Assembly (NCBI RefSeq): GCF_000017205.1
Contig: NC_009656.1
Coordinates: 2,174,001 to 2,238,000 of the forward strand
Source of the DNA: Pseudomonas paraeruginosa PA7
Lineage (GTDB): Bacteria > Pseudomonadota > Gammaproteobacteria > Pseudomonadales > Pseudomonadaceae
Length of the DNA: 64,000 nucleotides
Direction of reading: 5' to 3'
Shown piece after piece: positions 24,665 to 40,541 of the stretch (the first letter of the stretch is position 1; the number at the start of each line of letters is the position of its first letter). The position numbers were made by a program, and so were the translations under genes. The notes below the pieces were generated by a model, which did no database searches, was not told where the DNA came from, and was given only the letters and a program-made list of their open reading frames with translations.

Positions 24665-26812
24665 ATGATTTACCAAGGTAAAGCCATCACGGTTAAGCCT
24701 CTTGAGGGCGGCATCGTCGAGTTGAATTTCGATCTCAAGGGCGAGTCCGTCAACAAGTTCAACCGTCTCACCCTCAGTGAGTTGCGTGCGGCAGTCGATG
24801 CGATCAAGGCCGATGCAGCGGTCAAGGGCGTGATCGTGACCAGCGGCAAGGACGTGTTCATCGTTGGTGCCGACATCACCGAGTTCGTTGACAACTTCCA
24901 GCTGCCCGACGAGGAACTGATGGCGGGCAACCTCGAAGCCAACAAGATCTTCAGCGACTTCGAAGACCTGGACGTACCCACCGTTGCCGCGATCAACGGC
25001 ATCGCCCTCGGCGGCGGCCTGGAGATGTGCCTGGCCGCGGACTTCCGCGTGATGAGCGCGACCGCCAAGGTCGGCCTGCCGGAAGTCAAGCTGGGCATCT
25101 ACCCGGGCTTCGGCGGCACCGTCCGCCTGCCGCGCCTGATCGGCTGCGACAACGCCGTCGAGTGGATCGCCTCGGGCAAGGAAAACAAGGCCGAGGACGC
25201 CCTGAAGGTCGGCGCCGTCGACGCCGTGGTCGCTCCCGAGCAACTGCAGGCCGCTGCCCTCGACCTGGCCAAGCGCGCCGTCGCCGGCGAGCTGGACCAC
25301 AAGGCCCGGCGCCAGCCGAAGCTGGAAAAGCTGAAGCTGAACGCAATCGAACAGATGATGGCCTTCGAAACCGCCAAGGGCTTCGTTGCCGGCCAGGCCG
25401 GTCCGAACTACCCGGCGCCGGTGGAAGCCATCAAGAGCATCCAGAAGGCCGCCAACTTCGGCCGCGACAAGGCCCTGGAAGTCGAGGCCGCCGGCTTCGT
25501 CAAGCTGGCCAAGACCTCGGTCGCGCAGAGCCTGATCGGCCTGTTCCTGAATGACCAGGAACTGAAGAAGAAGGCCAAGAAGTACGACGAAGTCGCCAAG
25601 GACGTGAAACTGGCCGCCGTGCTCGGCGCTGGCATCATGGGCGGCGGCATCGCCTACCAGTCGGCGCTCAAGGGCACCCCGATCCTGATGAAGGATATCC
25701 GCGAAGAGGGTATCCAGATGGGCCTGAACGAGGCCGCCAAGCTGCTCGGCAAGCGCGTCGAGAAGGGTCGCCTGACCCCGGCGAAGATGGCCGAGGCGCT
25801 CAACGGCATCCGTCCGACCATGTCCTATGGCGACTTCGGCAACGTCGACATCGTCGTCGAAGCCGTGGTCGAGAACCCCAAGGTCAAGCAAGCCGTGCTC
25901 GCCGAAGTGGAAGGCGCGGTGAAGGAGGACGCGATCATCGCCTCCAACACCTCGACCATCTCCATCAGCCTGCTGGCCCAGGCGCTGAAGCGTCCGGAAA
26001 ACTTCTGCGGCATGCACTTCTTCAACCCGGTGCACATGATGCCGCTGGTGGAAGTGATCCGTGGCGAGAAGACCGGCGAAACCGCCATCGCCACCACCGT
26101 CGCCTACGCCAAGAAGATGGGCAAGAGCCCGATCGTGGTCAACGACTGCCCCGGCTTCCTGGTCAACCGCGTGCTGTTCCCGTACTTCGGCGGCTTCGCC
26201 AAGCTGCTGGGCTTCGGCGTCGACTTCGTGCGCATCGACAAGGTGATGGAGAAGTTCGGCTGGCCCATGGGCCCGGCCTACCTGTCCGACGTGGTCGGCA
26301 TCGATACCGGCCACCATGGCCGCGACGTGATGGCCGAGGGCTTCCCGGACCGCATGGCGGTCGAGGGCAAGACCGCCGTCGACGTGATGTACGAGGCCAA
26401 CCGCCTGGGCCAGAAGAACGGCAAGGGTTTCTACGCCTACGAGACCGACAAGCGCGGCAAGCCGAAGAAGGTCACCGATCCGCAGGCCTACGAAGTGCTC
26501 AAGCCGATCGTGGTCGAGCAGCGCGAAGTGACCGACGAGGACATCGTCAACTTCATGATGATCCCGCTGTGCCTGGAAACCGTGCGTTGCCTGGAGGACG
26601 GCATCGTCGAGACCGCTGCCGAGGCCGACATGGGCCTGATCTACGGCATCGGCTTCCCGCCCTTCCGTGGTGGTGCTCTGCGCTACATCGATTCGATCGG
26701 TGTCGCCGAGTTCGTGGCCCTGGCCGACAAGTACGCCGAGCTGGGCGCGCTGTACCACCCGACCGCGAAGCTGCGTGAAATGGCCAAGAACGGTCAGAAA
26801 TTCTTCGGTTAA
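24665..26812 (+). CDS. fadB: Fatty-acid oxidation complex alpha subunit FadB (FaoA)
   Basis: 715 residues. The N-terminal enoyl-CoA hydratase/isomerase domain has the oxyanion loop [19 protein letters not shown] and acidic catalytic region [15 protein letters not shown]; the central and C-terminal 3-hydroxyacyl-CoA dehydrogenase domains have [13 protein letters not shown] for NAD and [16 protein letters not shown]. With FadA it forms the alpha2beta2 complex that runs the last three steps of beta-oxidation. ATG at 24665 starts [10 protein letters not shown]; an overlapping TTG one codon upstream is ignored. fadA follows after 30 bases. Confidence 0.98.
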   Translation: MIYQGKAITVKPLEGGIVELNFDLKGESVNKFNRLTLSELRAAVDAIKADAAVKGVIVTSGKDVFIVGADITEFVDNFQLPDEELMAGNLEANKIFSDFEDLDVPTVAAINGIALGGGLEMCLAADFRVMSATAKVGLPEVKLGIYPGFGGTVRLPRLIGCDNAVEWIASGKENKAEDALKVGAVDAVVAPEQLQAAALDLAKRAVAGELDHKARRQPKLEKLKLNAIEQMMAFETAKGFVAGQAGPNYPAPVEAIKSIQKAANFGRDKALEVEAAGFVKLAKTSVAQSLIGLFLNDQELKKKAKKYDEVAKDVKLAAVLGAGIMGGGIAYQSALKGTPILMKDIREEGIQMGLNEAAKLLGKRVEKGRLTPAKMAEALNGIRPTMSYGDFGNVDIVVEAVVENPKVKQAVLAEVEGAVKEDAIIASNTSTISISLLAQALKRPENFCGMHFFNPVHMMPLVEVIRGEKTGETAIATTVAYAKKMGKSPIVVNDCPGFLVNRVLFPYFGGFAKLLGFGVDFVRIDKVMEKFGWPMGPAYLSDVVGIDTGHHGRDVMAEGFPDRMAVEGKTAVDVMYEANRLGQKNGKGFYAYETDKRGKPKKVTDPQAYEVLKPIVVEQREVTDEDIVNFMMIPLCLETVRCLEDGIVETAAEADMGLIYGIGFPPFRGGALRYIDSIGVAEFVALADKYAELGALYHPTAKLREMAKNGQKFFG

Positions 26813-26827
26813 TCGCGGAACGACTAG

Positions 26828-28018
<1,191 letters not shown>

Positions 28019-28033
28019 GCGTTCGACGAAGGG

Positions 28034-28067
28034 AAAGCCGGGGCCTCGTGCCCCGGCTTTCGTTTTT
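28034..28067 (+). terminator. Intrinsic terminator of the fadBA operon
   Basis: AAAGCCGGGGC and GCCCCGGCTTT form an 11-base stem with a 5-base loop, followed by CGTTTTT. Confidence 0.93.
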
Positions 28068-28210
28068 CAGCGTCGGTCGATTCCGGCTGCATCGAGTAAA
28101 TGACGCTCCGGGGCAGCGAGTTTGCCTATTGTGCAATCCGTGCCTATACCGGGCTGTTGTATGTCGGCATTGTGCCGATGTTTTTCGATTTTCGAGACAA
28201 GGTAAGGAAC

Positions 28211-28474
28211 ATGGACCTGCAGGCTGGGCTCTATCGTCACTACAAGGGGCAGAACTACCGGGTCCTGGGGGTTGCCCGCCATTCCGAGACGGAAGAGGCG
28301 CTGGTCATCTACCAGGCGTTGTACGGCGAATTCGGCCTCTGGGTACGTCCGCTGGAAATGTTCACCGAGGCGGTGGAGGTCGATGGCGAGTGGGTGCCGC
28401 GCTTCGTCCTGGTGAGTCCCGAGGCCGATCCCCTGGGCTTGCAGAAAGCCCCCGGCGGGGAAGACCGCGCTTGA
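28211..28474 (+). CDS. DUF1653 domain protein
   Basis: 87 residues, essentially one DUF1653 domain (LQAGLYRHYKGQNYRVLGVA, then RPLEMF). This small beta-rich fold is widespread in bacteria and of unknown function. ATG at 28211 is preferred because AAGGTAAGGAAC precedes it and the domain starts there, although the frame is open another 37 codons. The -35 of the topA promoter overlaps its last codons. Confidence 0.9.
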   Translation: MDLQAGLYRHYKGQNYRVLGVARHSETEEALVIYQALYGEFGLWVRPLEMFTEAVEVDGEWVPRFVLVSPEADPLGLQKAPGGEDRA

Positions 28475-28498
28475 CCTTGGCTCGTTCGCCACTATATA
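28471..28498 (+). promoter_or_regulatory. Promoter of topA
   Basis: TTGACC (28471-28476) and TATATA (28493-28498) with 16-base spacing, 67 bases before topA. The -35 overlaps the stop codon of the preceding gene, and the very AT-rich -10 inside GC-rich DNA could respond to supercoiling (inference). Confidence 0.7.
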
Positions 28499-28564
28499 TA
28501 GCGGTGCCGCGCTAGTCGCTCCCTCCTTTATATTCATCTTTTCGACGCAGGAACCTTCCGATCC

Positions 28565-31171
28565 ATGGGTAAATCGCTGGTCATCGTGGAATCCCCGGCC
28601 AAGGCCAAGACCATCAACAAGTACCTGGGCAGCCAGTACGTGGTGAAGTCGAGCATCGGCCACATCCGTGACCTGCCCACCAGTGGTTCGTCGAGTTCCA
28701 AGGAGCCGGCGGCCAAGGGCCGCAAGAGCGCTGCCGAGGCACCGGCGCTGTCACCGAAGGAAAAGGCCCGGCGCCAACTGGTCTCGCGCATGGGGGTCGA
28801 CCCCGAGCATGGCTGGAAGGCCAAGTACGAGATCCTGCCCGGCAAGGAAAAGGTCATCGAGGAACTGCGCCGCCTGGCCAAGGACGCCGACACCGTCTAT
28901 CTCGCGACCGACTTGGACCGCGAGGGGGAGGCCATCGCCTGGCACCTGCGGGAGGCCATCGGCGGCGACGAAAGCCGCTACAAGCGCGTGGTATTCAACG
29001 AAATCACCAAGAAGGCCATCCAGGAAGCCTTCTCCCAGCCCGGCGAACTCGATATCAACCGGGTGAACGCCCAGCAGGCGCGGCGTTTCCTCGATCGCGT
29101 GGTCGGCTACATGGTCTCGCCGCTGCTCTGGCAGAAGATCGCCCGCGGGCTGTCCGCCGGGCGCGTGCAGTCGGTGGCGGTAAAGCTGGTGGTCGAGCGC
29201 GAACGCGAGATCCGCGCCTTCGTCCCGGAAGAGTACTGGGAAGTGCATGCCGACCTCGGTACCGCCAAGGGCGCCAACGTGCGCTTCGAAGTCACCCGCG
29301 AGAAGGGCGAGGCCTTCAAGCCGCTCAATGAAGCCCAGGCCATGGCGGCCCTGGAAAAGCTGAAGGCGTCGGCCTATAGCGTCGCCAAGCGCGAGGACCG
29401 GCCGACCTCCAGCCGTCCCTCGGCACCGTTCATCACATCCACCTTGCAGCAGGCGGCGAGCAACCGCCTGGGCTTCGGGGTGAAGAAGACCATGATGATG
29501 GCCCAGCGTCTCTACGAGGCCGGCTACATCACCTACATGCGTACCGACTCGACCAACCTGTCGGCCGATGCCATTGGCATGGTCCGCGGTTTCATCGAGG
29601 ACGAGTTCGGCCAGAAGTACCTGCCGGGCAAGGCCAACGTCTACTCGAGCAAGGAGGGCGCCCAGGAAGCGCACGAGGCGATCCGTCCTTCCGACGTCAA
29701 CCTCAAGCCGACCCAGCTGTCCGGCATGGAGCGCGACGCCGAGCGCCTGTACGACCTGATCTGGCGCCAGTTCGTGGCGTGCCAGATGACCCCGGCCGAA
29801 TACCTCTCGACCAGCGTGAGCGTCACCGCCGGCGATTTCGAGTTGCGCGCCAAGGGCCGCATCCTCAAGTTCGACGGCTACACCCGGGTACTGCCGCAGC
29901 AGAGCAAGCCGGGCGAGGACGACGTCCTGCCGGAAATGAAGGAAGGCGAGAACCTCAAGCTGATCAAGCTCGATCCGAGCCAGCACTTCACCAAGCCGCC
30001 GGCGCGCTACTCCGAAGCGAGCCTGGTCAAGGAACTGGAGAAGCGCGGTATCGGCCGCCCCTCGACCTACGCGGCGATCATCTCGACCATCCAGGAACGC
30101 GGCTACGTCACCACCCACAACCGCCGCTTCTATGCGGAGAAGATGGGCGACATCGTCACCGATCGGCTCAACGAGAGCTTCGCCAACCTGATGGACTACG
30201 GCTTCACCGCCGGAATGGAAGAACACCTCGACGACGTGGCCCAGGGCGAGCGTGACTGGAAGCACCTGCTCGACGAGTTCTACGGCGATTTCAAGAAGAA
30301 GCTCGAGGTTGCCGAAGTCAGCGAAAAGGGAATGCGCGCCAACCAGCCGACCCTGACCAGCATTCCCTGCCGCGAGTGCGGCCGGCCGATGATGATTCGT
30401 ACCGCCTCCACCGGCGTGTTCCTCGGCTGCTCGGGCTACAGCCTGCCGCCGAAGGAACGTTGCAAGGCGACCGTCAACCTGATTCCCGGCGACGAGATCG
30501 CCGCGGACGATGAGGGCGAATCGGAGTCGCGTGTGCTGCGCGGCAAGCACCGCTGCCCGATCTGCAGCACCGCGATGGATGCCTACCTGCTGGATGAGAA
30601 GCACAAGCTGCATATCTGTGGCAACAACCCGGATTGCCCGGGTTACGAGATCGAAGAAGGCCAGTACCGGATCAAGGGCTACGAAGGTCCGAGCCTGGAG
30701 TGCGACAAGTGCGGAAGCGAGATGCAGTTGAAGACCGGCCGTTTCGGCAAGTTCTTCGGTTGCACCAACCCGACCTGCAAGAACACCCGCAAGCTGTTGA
30801 AGAACGGCGAGGCGGCACCGCCGAAGATGGACGCCATCCGCATGCCCGAGCTGAAGTGCGAGAAGGTGGATGACATCTACGTGCTGCGCGACGGTGCCTC
30901 GGGGATGTTCCTGGCCGCCAGCCAGTTCCCGAAGAATCGCGAGACCCGTGCTCCGCTGGTGAGCGAGATCATTCCGCACAAGGCCGAGCTGGATCCGAAG
31001 TACCACTACCTTTGCGATGCCCCGCAGAAAGACCCGGATGGCCGTCCCGCGGTGATCCGTTTCAGCCGCAAGACCAAGGAGCAGTACGTGCAGTCCGAGG
31101 TCGACGGCAAGCCCACCGGCTGGCGCGCGTTCTACGACGGCGGCAAGTGGAAGGTCGAAGACAAGCGCTGA
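28565..31171 (+). CDS. topA: DNA topoisomerase I
   Basis: 868 residues, normal for gammaproteobacterial TopA. The TOPRIM domain starts with [14 protein letters not shown] and has [14 protein letters not shown]; the catalytic tyrosine is Y324 in [14 protein letters not shown]-terminal zinc ribbons show repeated C-x2-C pairs (CRECG, CPICS, CDKCG). It relaxes negative supercoils as a type IA enzyme. The insertion [19 protein letters not shown] in the TOPRIM domain is low-complexity. Confidence 0.98.
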   Translation: MGKSLVIVESPAKAKTINKYLGSQYVVKSSIGHIRDLPTSGSSSSKEPAAKGRKSAAEAPALSPKEKARRQLVSRMGVDPEHGWKAKYEILPGKEKVIEELRRLAKDADTVYLATDLDREGEAIAWHLREAIGGDESRYKRVVFNEITKKAIQEAFSQPGELDINRVNAQQARRFLDRVVGYMVSPLLWQKIARGLSAGRVQSVAVKLVVEREREIRAFVPEEYWEVHADLGTAKGANVRFEVTREKGEAFKPLNEAQAMAALEKLKASAYSVAKREDRPTSSRPSAPFITSTLQQAASNRLGFGVKKTMMMAQRLYEAGYITYMRTDSTNLSADAIGMVRGFIEDEFGQKYLPGKANVYSSKEGAQEAHEAIRPSDVNLKPTQLSGMERDAERLYDLIWRQFVACQMTPAEYLSTSVSVTAGDFELRAKGRILKFDGYTRVLPQQSKPGEDDVLPEMKEGENLKLIKLDPSQHFTKPPARYSEASLVKELEKRGIGRPSTYAAIISTIQERGYVTTHNRRFYAEKMGDIVTDRLNESFANLMDYGFTAGMEEHLDDVAQGERDWKHLLDEFYGDFKKKLEVAEVSEKGMRANQPTLTSIPCRECGRPMMIRTASTGVFLGCSGYSLPPKERCKATVNLIPGDEIAADDEGESESRVLRGKHRCPICSTAMDAYLLDEKHKLHICGNNPDCPGYEIEEGQYRIKGYEGPSLECDKCGSEMQLKTGRFGKFFGCTNPTCKNTRKLLKNGEAAPPKMDAIRMPELKCEKVDDIYVLRDGASGMFLAASQFPKNRETRAPLVSEIIPHKAELDPKYHYLCDAPQKDPDGRPAVIRFSRKTKEQYVQSEVDGKPTGWRAFYDGGKWKVEDKR

Positions 31172-31177
31172 TGGATG

Positions 31178-31209
31178 GCGCGCCCCGTTGCCTGGGGCGC
31201 GCTTATACT
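31178..31209 (+). promoter_or_regulatory. Hairpin after topA followed by a -10-like element
   Basis: GCGCGCCCC and GGGGCGCGC form a 9-base stem just after the topA stop without a T-run; TATACT (31204-31209) follows at once and may be the -10 of the next gene. The overlap suggests a compact terminator/promoter junction. Confidence 0.45.
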
Positions 31210-31277
31210 GCGCGAGGGCCGGGTGCCTGACCTGGTCTGTGAGACGCTTTCCTTCTGTTGCCTCCGGGAGTATCGGC

Positions 31278-31796
31278 ATGGCTCAAGAGCTCTATACCCG
31301 CACCAACCAGAAGCTGTACTTCGCCGGGTTGGCTCTGGACGCCTGGAAGCGGGCCGATGCCGAGCGGGCGATGAATGCCCAGGCGATCATCCAGGCGGAG
31401 CGCGAGTCGGCACTGTTCCACCTCTATGGCGCAGTGCTCGGTGTATGCCACGAGATCGCCGGTTACTACCGTCTGCCGCAGGCTGCCGCTCCTCGCGTGG
31501 ATGCATTGCTGAATGCCGAAGTGCTGGCGGCCGCGCCCAGCCCCGAGCTGGCTGAGCTGGTGGAGTTGGCGTCGCAGCCGGAAACCTGGCTGGCGCAGTT
31601 GCTGGACGCCTACTCCGAGTTGTTCCTGCCGCCGCAGCCGAGCAAGGCGGTGAAGATCGACCCGACGACGCCGCTGATCGTCGCGGTCAACATCGATGAG
31701 GAGGCGCCGGCACTTTCCCGCGAGACCCTGGAGGAGTGGCGCCAATCGCTGAAGCAATTGCTCCTGCGTTTCCGCGAAAGCCTGACCGAACTGTAA
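31278..31796 (+). CDS. Conserved hypothetical protein (DUF6586-like)
   Basis: 172 residues, soluble and mainly helical, beginning MAQELYTRTNQKLYFAGLAL. It resembles a family common beside topA in pseudomonads, of unknown function. ATG at 31278 is chosen because the conserved sequence starts there; an in-frame ATG 30 codons upstream encodes an Arg/Cys-rich stretch unlike a protein start. Confidence 0.85.
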   Translation: MAQELYTRTNQKLYFAGLALDAWKRADAERAMNAQAIIQAERESALFHLYGAVLGVCHEIAGYYRLPQAAAPRVDALLNAEVLAAAPSPELAELVELASQPETWLAQLLDAYSELFLPPQPSKAVKIDPTTPLIVAVNIDEEAPALSRETLEEWRQSLKQLLLRFRESLTEL

Positions 31797-32001
31797 CGGC
31801 ACCGTCATTCGCCGATCAGCGGTAGGGTCTTTTCCTCCTGTTCCAGTCGGTTGATTTGCCAGTAAAAAAATTTACCTGATGCCGTCGCGGAGCTCTGGAA
31901 CCGTATTCACGGGCCGGTGATGGGGCGCGGGAAGCGGATGCGGACTAGGGATGCCGGGGATGGGCTGTTACAATGTCACGTCTTTGTAGAGAGCGTCTGT
32001 C

Positions 32002-32235
32002 ATGCCAACATCCTTCCTTGAAATCGTAGAAATGCCCGACGGGCGCATAGTGCTGCGTCGCGCCGATGACGAGGAGGCGCTGGTGACCCTGGAATTCTCC
32101 GGGGATGCGAAGAATTTCCTGCAAGGCCAGCATGTCGAAGTGGCCAAGGCCATGTTCAACGTCGGCGTGCAAATGGCTGGCCGCCTTGCCGAAGGCGAGA
32201 TCGAACACGACGAAGGTCCGCGAGTTCTGCACTGA
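32002..32235 (+). CDS. Small conserved hypothetical protein
   Basis: 77 residues, acidic, no signal peptide: PTSFLEIVEMPDGRIVLRR then VTLEFSGDAKNFLQG. A TACAAT -10-like element lies about 30 bases upstream. It converges with sulA. No function can be assigned. The 205 bases before it contain an A-rich stretch and otherwise nothing I can name. Confidence 0.82.
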   Translation: MPTSFLEIVEMPDGRIVLRRADDEEALVTLEFSGDAKNFLQGQHVEVAKAMFNVGVQMAGRLAEGEIEHDEGPRVLH

Positions 32236-32258
32236 ACTGCCCCCTTTGCCCTTCCCCT

Positions 32259-32756
32259 TCAACCCAGGCGAATATTCAGGCTCTGGGCCTGACCCTGTTG
32301 GGCGGCGCGGGACAGTTGCCGGCGTGCTGCTCGGCCCAAGGGTTCCAGCCAACTGACCACCGTATGGCTGCGGCCCAGGCGCAAGGCCTCGCAACTGAGT
32401 GCCAGGGCGCTGGCATTGTCCTTGGCTTGTAGCAGCAGGATACGTTCGCGATTCAGCCCGGCGCGGCGCAGCCATTCGTGGGTAAGGCTTGCTGGCGGGG
32501 CGATCAGGGTCAGCCAGCGAGCATCGCGGGACTGCTCCTGCTCCTGCTCCTCGCTGAGTTCGCGCAGGATCGGCGCCAGCAGGGTCAGGCAATGGCCAGG
32601 CAGGCCGCTTAGCGACAGCTCACTGAAGGCGGCAGGCTCTTCGGCATTTGACGGACTATCGATTACGTCGTCGAGCAGGGGGGCGCCGTTGCTGGCCCAG
32701 AAGGCTTCCTGGAACAGTGGCAGCTGGGCGCTGGGCAGCGAGTGGGAGGTCTGCAT
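32259..32756 (-). CDS. sulA: SOS cell-division inhibitor SulA
   Basis: 165 residues. The C-terminal part (SLTHEWLRRAGLNRERILLL and the following residues) is the SulA domain that binds FtsZ and blocks Z-ring assembly during DNA damage. It begins 11 bases after the lexA stop and so is cotranscribed with lexA under LexA control, the usual pseudomonad arrangement instead of a separate sulA promoter. Confidence 0.93.
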   Translation of the reverse strand: MQTSHSLPSAQLPLFQEAFWASNGAPLLDDVIDSPSNAEEPAAFSELSLSGLPGHCLTLLAPILRELSEEQEQEQSRDARWLTLIAPPASLTHEWLRRAGLNRERILLLQAKDNASALALSCEALRLGRSHTVVSWLEPLGRAARRQLSRAAQQGQAQSLNIRLG

Positions 32757-32767
32757 GGTATCTCCTG

Positions 32768-33382
32768 TCAGCGCCGGATCACGCCGACGCTCAAGCCTTC
32801 GATGATCAGTTCCTGCTCCTTCAGATCGACTTCGATCGGAGCGAACTCGGGGTTTTCCGCCAGCAGCCAGACCTTGCTGCCTTCGCGCTTGAAGCGTTTC
32901 ACCGTGACCTCCTCGCCGAGCCGCGCGACCACCACCTGGCCATTGCGCGCTTCGCGGGTGACGTGGACGGCCAGCAGGTCGCCGTCGAGGATGCCGATGT
33001 CCTTCATGCTCATGCCGCGCACGCGCAACAGGTAGTCGGCGCGAGGATTGAAGAAGGCGGGATTGATCCGGCAGGATTCCTCGATGTTCTGTTCGGCGAG
33101 AATCGGTGCGCCGGCGGCGACCCGGCCGATCACCGGCAGGCCTTCGTCGTCGTTCGCCGCGTGCGGTTCGAAGCCGGGGATGCGAATGCCACGGGAAGCG
33201 CCCGGGGTCATCTCGATGGCGCCCTTGCGCGCCAGCGCCTTGAGGTGCTCCTCGGCGGCGTTCGGCGACTTGAAGCCGAGTTCCTGGGCGATTTCCGCGC
33301 GGGTCGGCGGAAAGCCGTGGTCTTCCAGGCAGCGCTTGATGAAGGAGAGGATCTCGGATTGGCGGGGCGTCAGCTTCTGCAT
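32768..33382 (-). CDS. lexA: LexA repressor
   Basis: 204 residues. The N-terminal winged helix binds SOS boxes; the self-cleavage site is A90-G91 (RVAAGAP), and the catalytic dyad is S125 (RGMSMKD) with K162 (VTVKRF). RecA filaments trigger cleavage and derepression of DNA-repair genes. It is the first gene of lexA-sulA and is preceded by two LexA boxes, so it is autoregulated. It is divergent from psrA. Confidence 0.98.
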
Positions 33383-33391
33383 GTCGTCGCT

Positions 33392-33443
33392 CTGTGTTTT
33401 TATCCAGTGCCTGGGATTATATACAGTGAGCCTGCGCTGGCAA
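33392..33443 (-). promoter_or_regulatory. lexA promoter with two SOS (LexA) boxes
   Basis: Two 16-base CTG-N10-CAG boxes read on either strand: 33392-33407 and 33411-33426. On the minus strand a -35 TTGCCA (33438-33443) and a -10 TATAAT (33416-33421) are spaced by 16, so the distal box covers the -10 and the proximal box lies between it and the lexA start. Confidence 0.9.
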
Positions 33444-33553
33444 TGTTTTTCCGCATGGCATTTCTTCGAGCGCGCGGAACAGGGTTGGCCGGCGTCTTGC
33501 TTCCGTTTTTCCGGACTTCTCTGTACTTTTCTGACCGGTGCGTCATCTGCCGC

Positions 33554-33598
33554 TTGACAAGGGATGTGGCTGAAACGTATGTTTCAAACAAGTGTTTG
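33554..33598 (+). promoter_or_regulatory. psrA promoter with two PsrA operator motifs
   Basis: -35 TTGACA (33554-33559) and a weak -10 GTATGT (33577-33582) with 17-base spacing. GAAAC-GTAT-GTTTC (33572-33585) fits the known PsrA site and overlaps the -10; a second copy, CAAAC-AAGT-GTTTG (33585-33598), abuts it and shares one base. This supports the known autorepression of psrA. Confidence 0.88.
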
Positions 33599-33613
33599 TC
33601 AGGCGGAGAAACC

Positions 33614-34315
33614 ATGGCCCAGTCGGAAACCGTCGAACGCATTCTCGATGCGGCGGAACAGCTGTTCGCGGAAAAAGGCTTCGCCGAAACCTCGTTGCGC
33701 CTGATCACCAGCAAGGCCGGGGTCAACCTGGCGGCGGTGAACTATCACTTCGGCTCGAAGAAGGCGCTGATCCAGGCGGTATTCTCGCGCTTCCTCGGGC
33801 CGTTCTGTGCCAGCCTGGAAAAGGAACTGGATCGCCGCCAGGCCAAGCCCGAAGCCCTGCACGCCAGCCTGGAGGACCTCCTGCACCTGCTGGTGTCCCA
33901 GGCGATGGCGGTGAAGCCGCGCAGCGGCAATGACCTGTCGATCTTCATGCGCTTGCTCGGCCTGGCCTTCAGCCAGAGCCAGGGGCACCTGCGCAAGTAC
34001 CTGGAAGAGGTGTACGGCAAGGTCTTCCGCCGCTACATGCTGCTGGTCAACGAAGCGGCGCCGAAACTGCCGCCCATCGAACTGTTCTGGCGCGTGCATT
34101 TCATGCTCGGCGCGGCCGCCTTCAGCATGTCGGGTATCAAGGCCCTGCGGGCGATGGCGGAGAACGACTTCGGCGTGAATACCTCCACCGAGCAGGTGAT
34201 GCACCTGATGGTGCCGTTCTTCGCGGCCGGCATGCGCGCCGAAAGCGGGATCGACGATCCGCTGCTGGCCGGCGCGCAGCTGCGCTCGCGCAGCAAGGCT
34301 CCCGCCAAGGTCTGA
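33614..34315 (+). CDS. psrA: TetR-family fatty-acid-responsive regulator PsrA
   Basis: 233 residues. The N-terminal TetR helix-turn-helix (ILDAAEQLFAEKGFAETSLR, then GVNLAAVNYHFGSKKALIQAV) precedes a helical ligand domain. PsrA represses itself and the fadBA operon and is released by long-chain fatty acids; it also activates rpoS and influences type III secretion in P. aeruginosa. Its known target fadBA lies 9 kb away in this window. ATG at 33614 follows the operators by 15 bases. Confidence 0.97.
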   Translation: MAQSETVERILDAAEQLFAEKGFAETSLRLITSKAGVNLAAVNYHFGSKKALIQAVFSRFLGPFCASLEKELDRRQAKPEALHASLEDLLHLLVSQAMAVKPRSGNDLSIFMRLLGLAFSQSQGHLRKYLEEVYGKVFRRYMLLVNEAAPKLPPIELFWRVHFMLGAAAFSMSGIKALRAMAENDFGVNTSTEQVMHLMVPFFAAGMRAESGIDDPLLAGAQLRSRSKAPAKV

Positions 34316-34506
34316 ACCCGAACGGCGTCCCGACGGGCGCCGCTTCTTTCCTTCCCTTCGGGTGCGCGGAACTCCGGGCTCCCGCTCGGCTCCATTGTCC
34401 GGCGCCGCTGCCGGCACTTAAGTCTTTCACCCGGGTGCAGTACAGTGTGCGCTGTCTGAAGCCCGTCATGGCGGGCTTCGCTGTTTTCCCGGCCATAGGA
34501 CTCCTC

Positions 34507-36253
<1,747 letters not shown>

Positions 36254-36269
36254 GCCGGCGTCGGGACGG

Positions 36270-36295
36270 AAAAAGGCCGCTGTTGCGGCCTTTTT
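36270..36295. terminator. Bidirectional intrinsic terminator
   Basis: AAAAAGGCCGC and GCGGCCTTTTT form an 11-base stem with a 4-base loop, T-rich on both strands, between the converging phosphorylase and csiV-like genes. Confidence 0.93.
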
Positions 36296-36297
36296 CG

Positions 36298-36927
36298 TTA
36301 TTGCGCAGGAGGCGCGGCGTCGAAACCGCCTTCGGCGGGCGACGCTTCCGCCGGTGCCTGCTGTTCTTCCATTTCCATGGGATTGGGCGCGGCGGGGCGG
36401 GCGCCGACCGGCACCACCTTGATCAGGATGCCCAGGCTCGGGTGGTCGAGGTAGGTCAGTTCGGCATTCTTCAGGCGCGTGCCCTGCCTGATGTGCTGGC
36501 TGCCGGCGAGGAAGCCGTCGTCGCCGAAGCGGTTGACCCAGAAGTCCGCCTCCATGTCGACGAAACGGACCTGGCTGAGGGTCAGGGTGCCTTCCACGGG
36601 GAAATGATGATCCTGCTCCTGGCCCTCGCTGAGGGCGATCTTCACCGGCGTCTCGCCGATGTCCTGGCGCCAGGCCTTGTGCAGCAGCACGGTGTAGCCG
36701 TTGTCCTGGCTGAGCTTGGCCAGTTGGCTGTCCAGTGCGGTCGCCCGCAGGGCGTCGCTGGCCAGCGGCTGCGCGCCGGTGGCCCAGTCGTCCGGCGCCG
36801 GCTGGCTGGAGGGGACGGCATCGCCGGCCTGGCGGAACACCACCAGTTCCACCTGGTAGGGTCCGCCGGCGAACGCCGCCGGGGCGGCCAGGGAAAGCAG
36901 CAGGGCAAGGCAACGGAACAAGCGCAT
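36298..36927 (-). CDS. csiV: CsiV-like periplasmic protein
   Basis: 209 residues with a signal peptide (CLALLLSLAAPAAFA-GG), then YQVELVVFRQ, a beta-rich domain typical of the CsiV family, and a Pro/Ala/Glu-rich tail. In Vibrio cholerae CsiV helps an amidase/transglycosylase system in response to D-amino acids; in pseudomonads the role is not established to me. It is 10 bases after mfd on the same strand and probably cotranscribed. Confidence 0.85.
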   Translation of the reverse strand: MRLFRCLALLLSLAAPAAFAGGPYQVELVVFRQAGDAVPSSQPAPDDWATGAQPLASDALRATALDSQLAKLSQDNGYTVLLHKAWRQDIGETPVKIALSEGQEQDHHFPVEGTLTLSQVRFVDMEADFWVNRFGDDGFLAGSQHIRQGTRLKNAELTYLDHPSLGILIKVVPVGARPAAPNPMEMEEQQAPAEASPAEGGFDAAPPAQ

Positions 36928-36937
36928 GGGCTAATCC

Positions 36938-40384
<3,447 letters not shown>

Positions 40385-40470
40385 GGGCAAGCTGGGCTCC
40401 GGTCGGGAATTTGACCCGCCGGATTGTAACTTTCCCGACTGCTGGATGTCAGTCTTCCGACTGCTGCAGA

Positions 40471-40499
40471 TTGCCGAGCCTGGCCCGCGCGGTCATAAT
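40471..40499 (+). promoter_or_regulatory. Promoter of the GAPDH-like gene
   Basis: TTGCCG (40471-40476) and CATAAT (40494-40499) with 17-base spacing, 43 bases before the GTG start. Confidence 0.6.
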
Positions 40500-40541
40500 G
40501 TAGCCCCTTTTTTCATCCCCTACATGTGGAAGGTATTGCCC

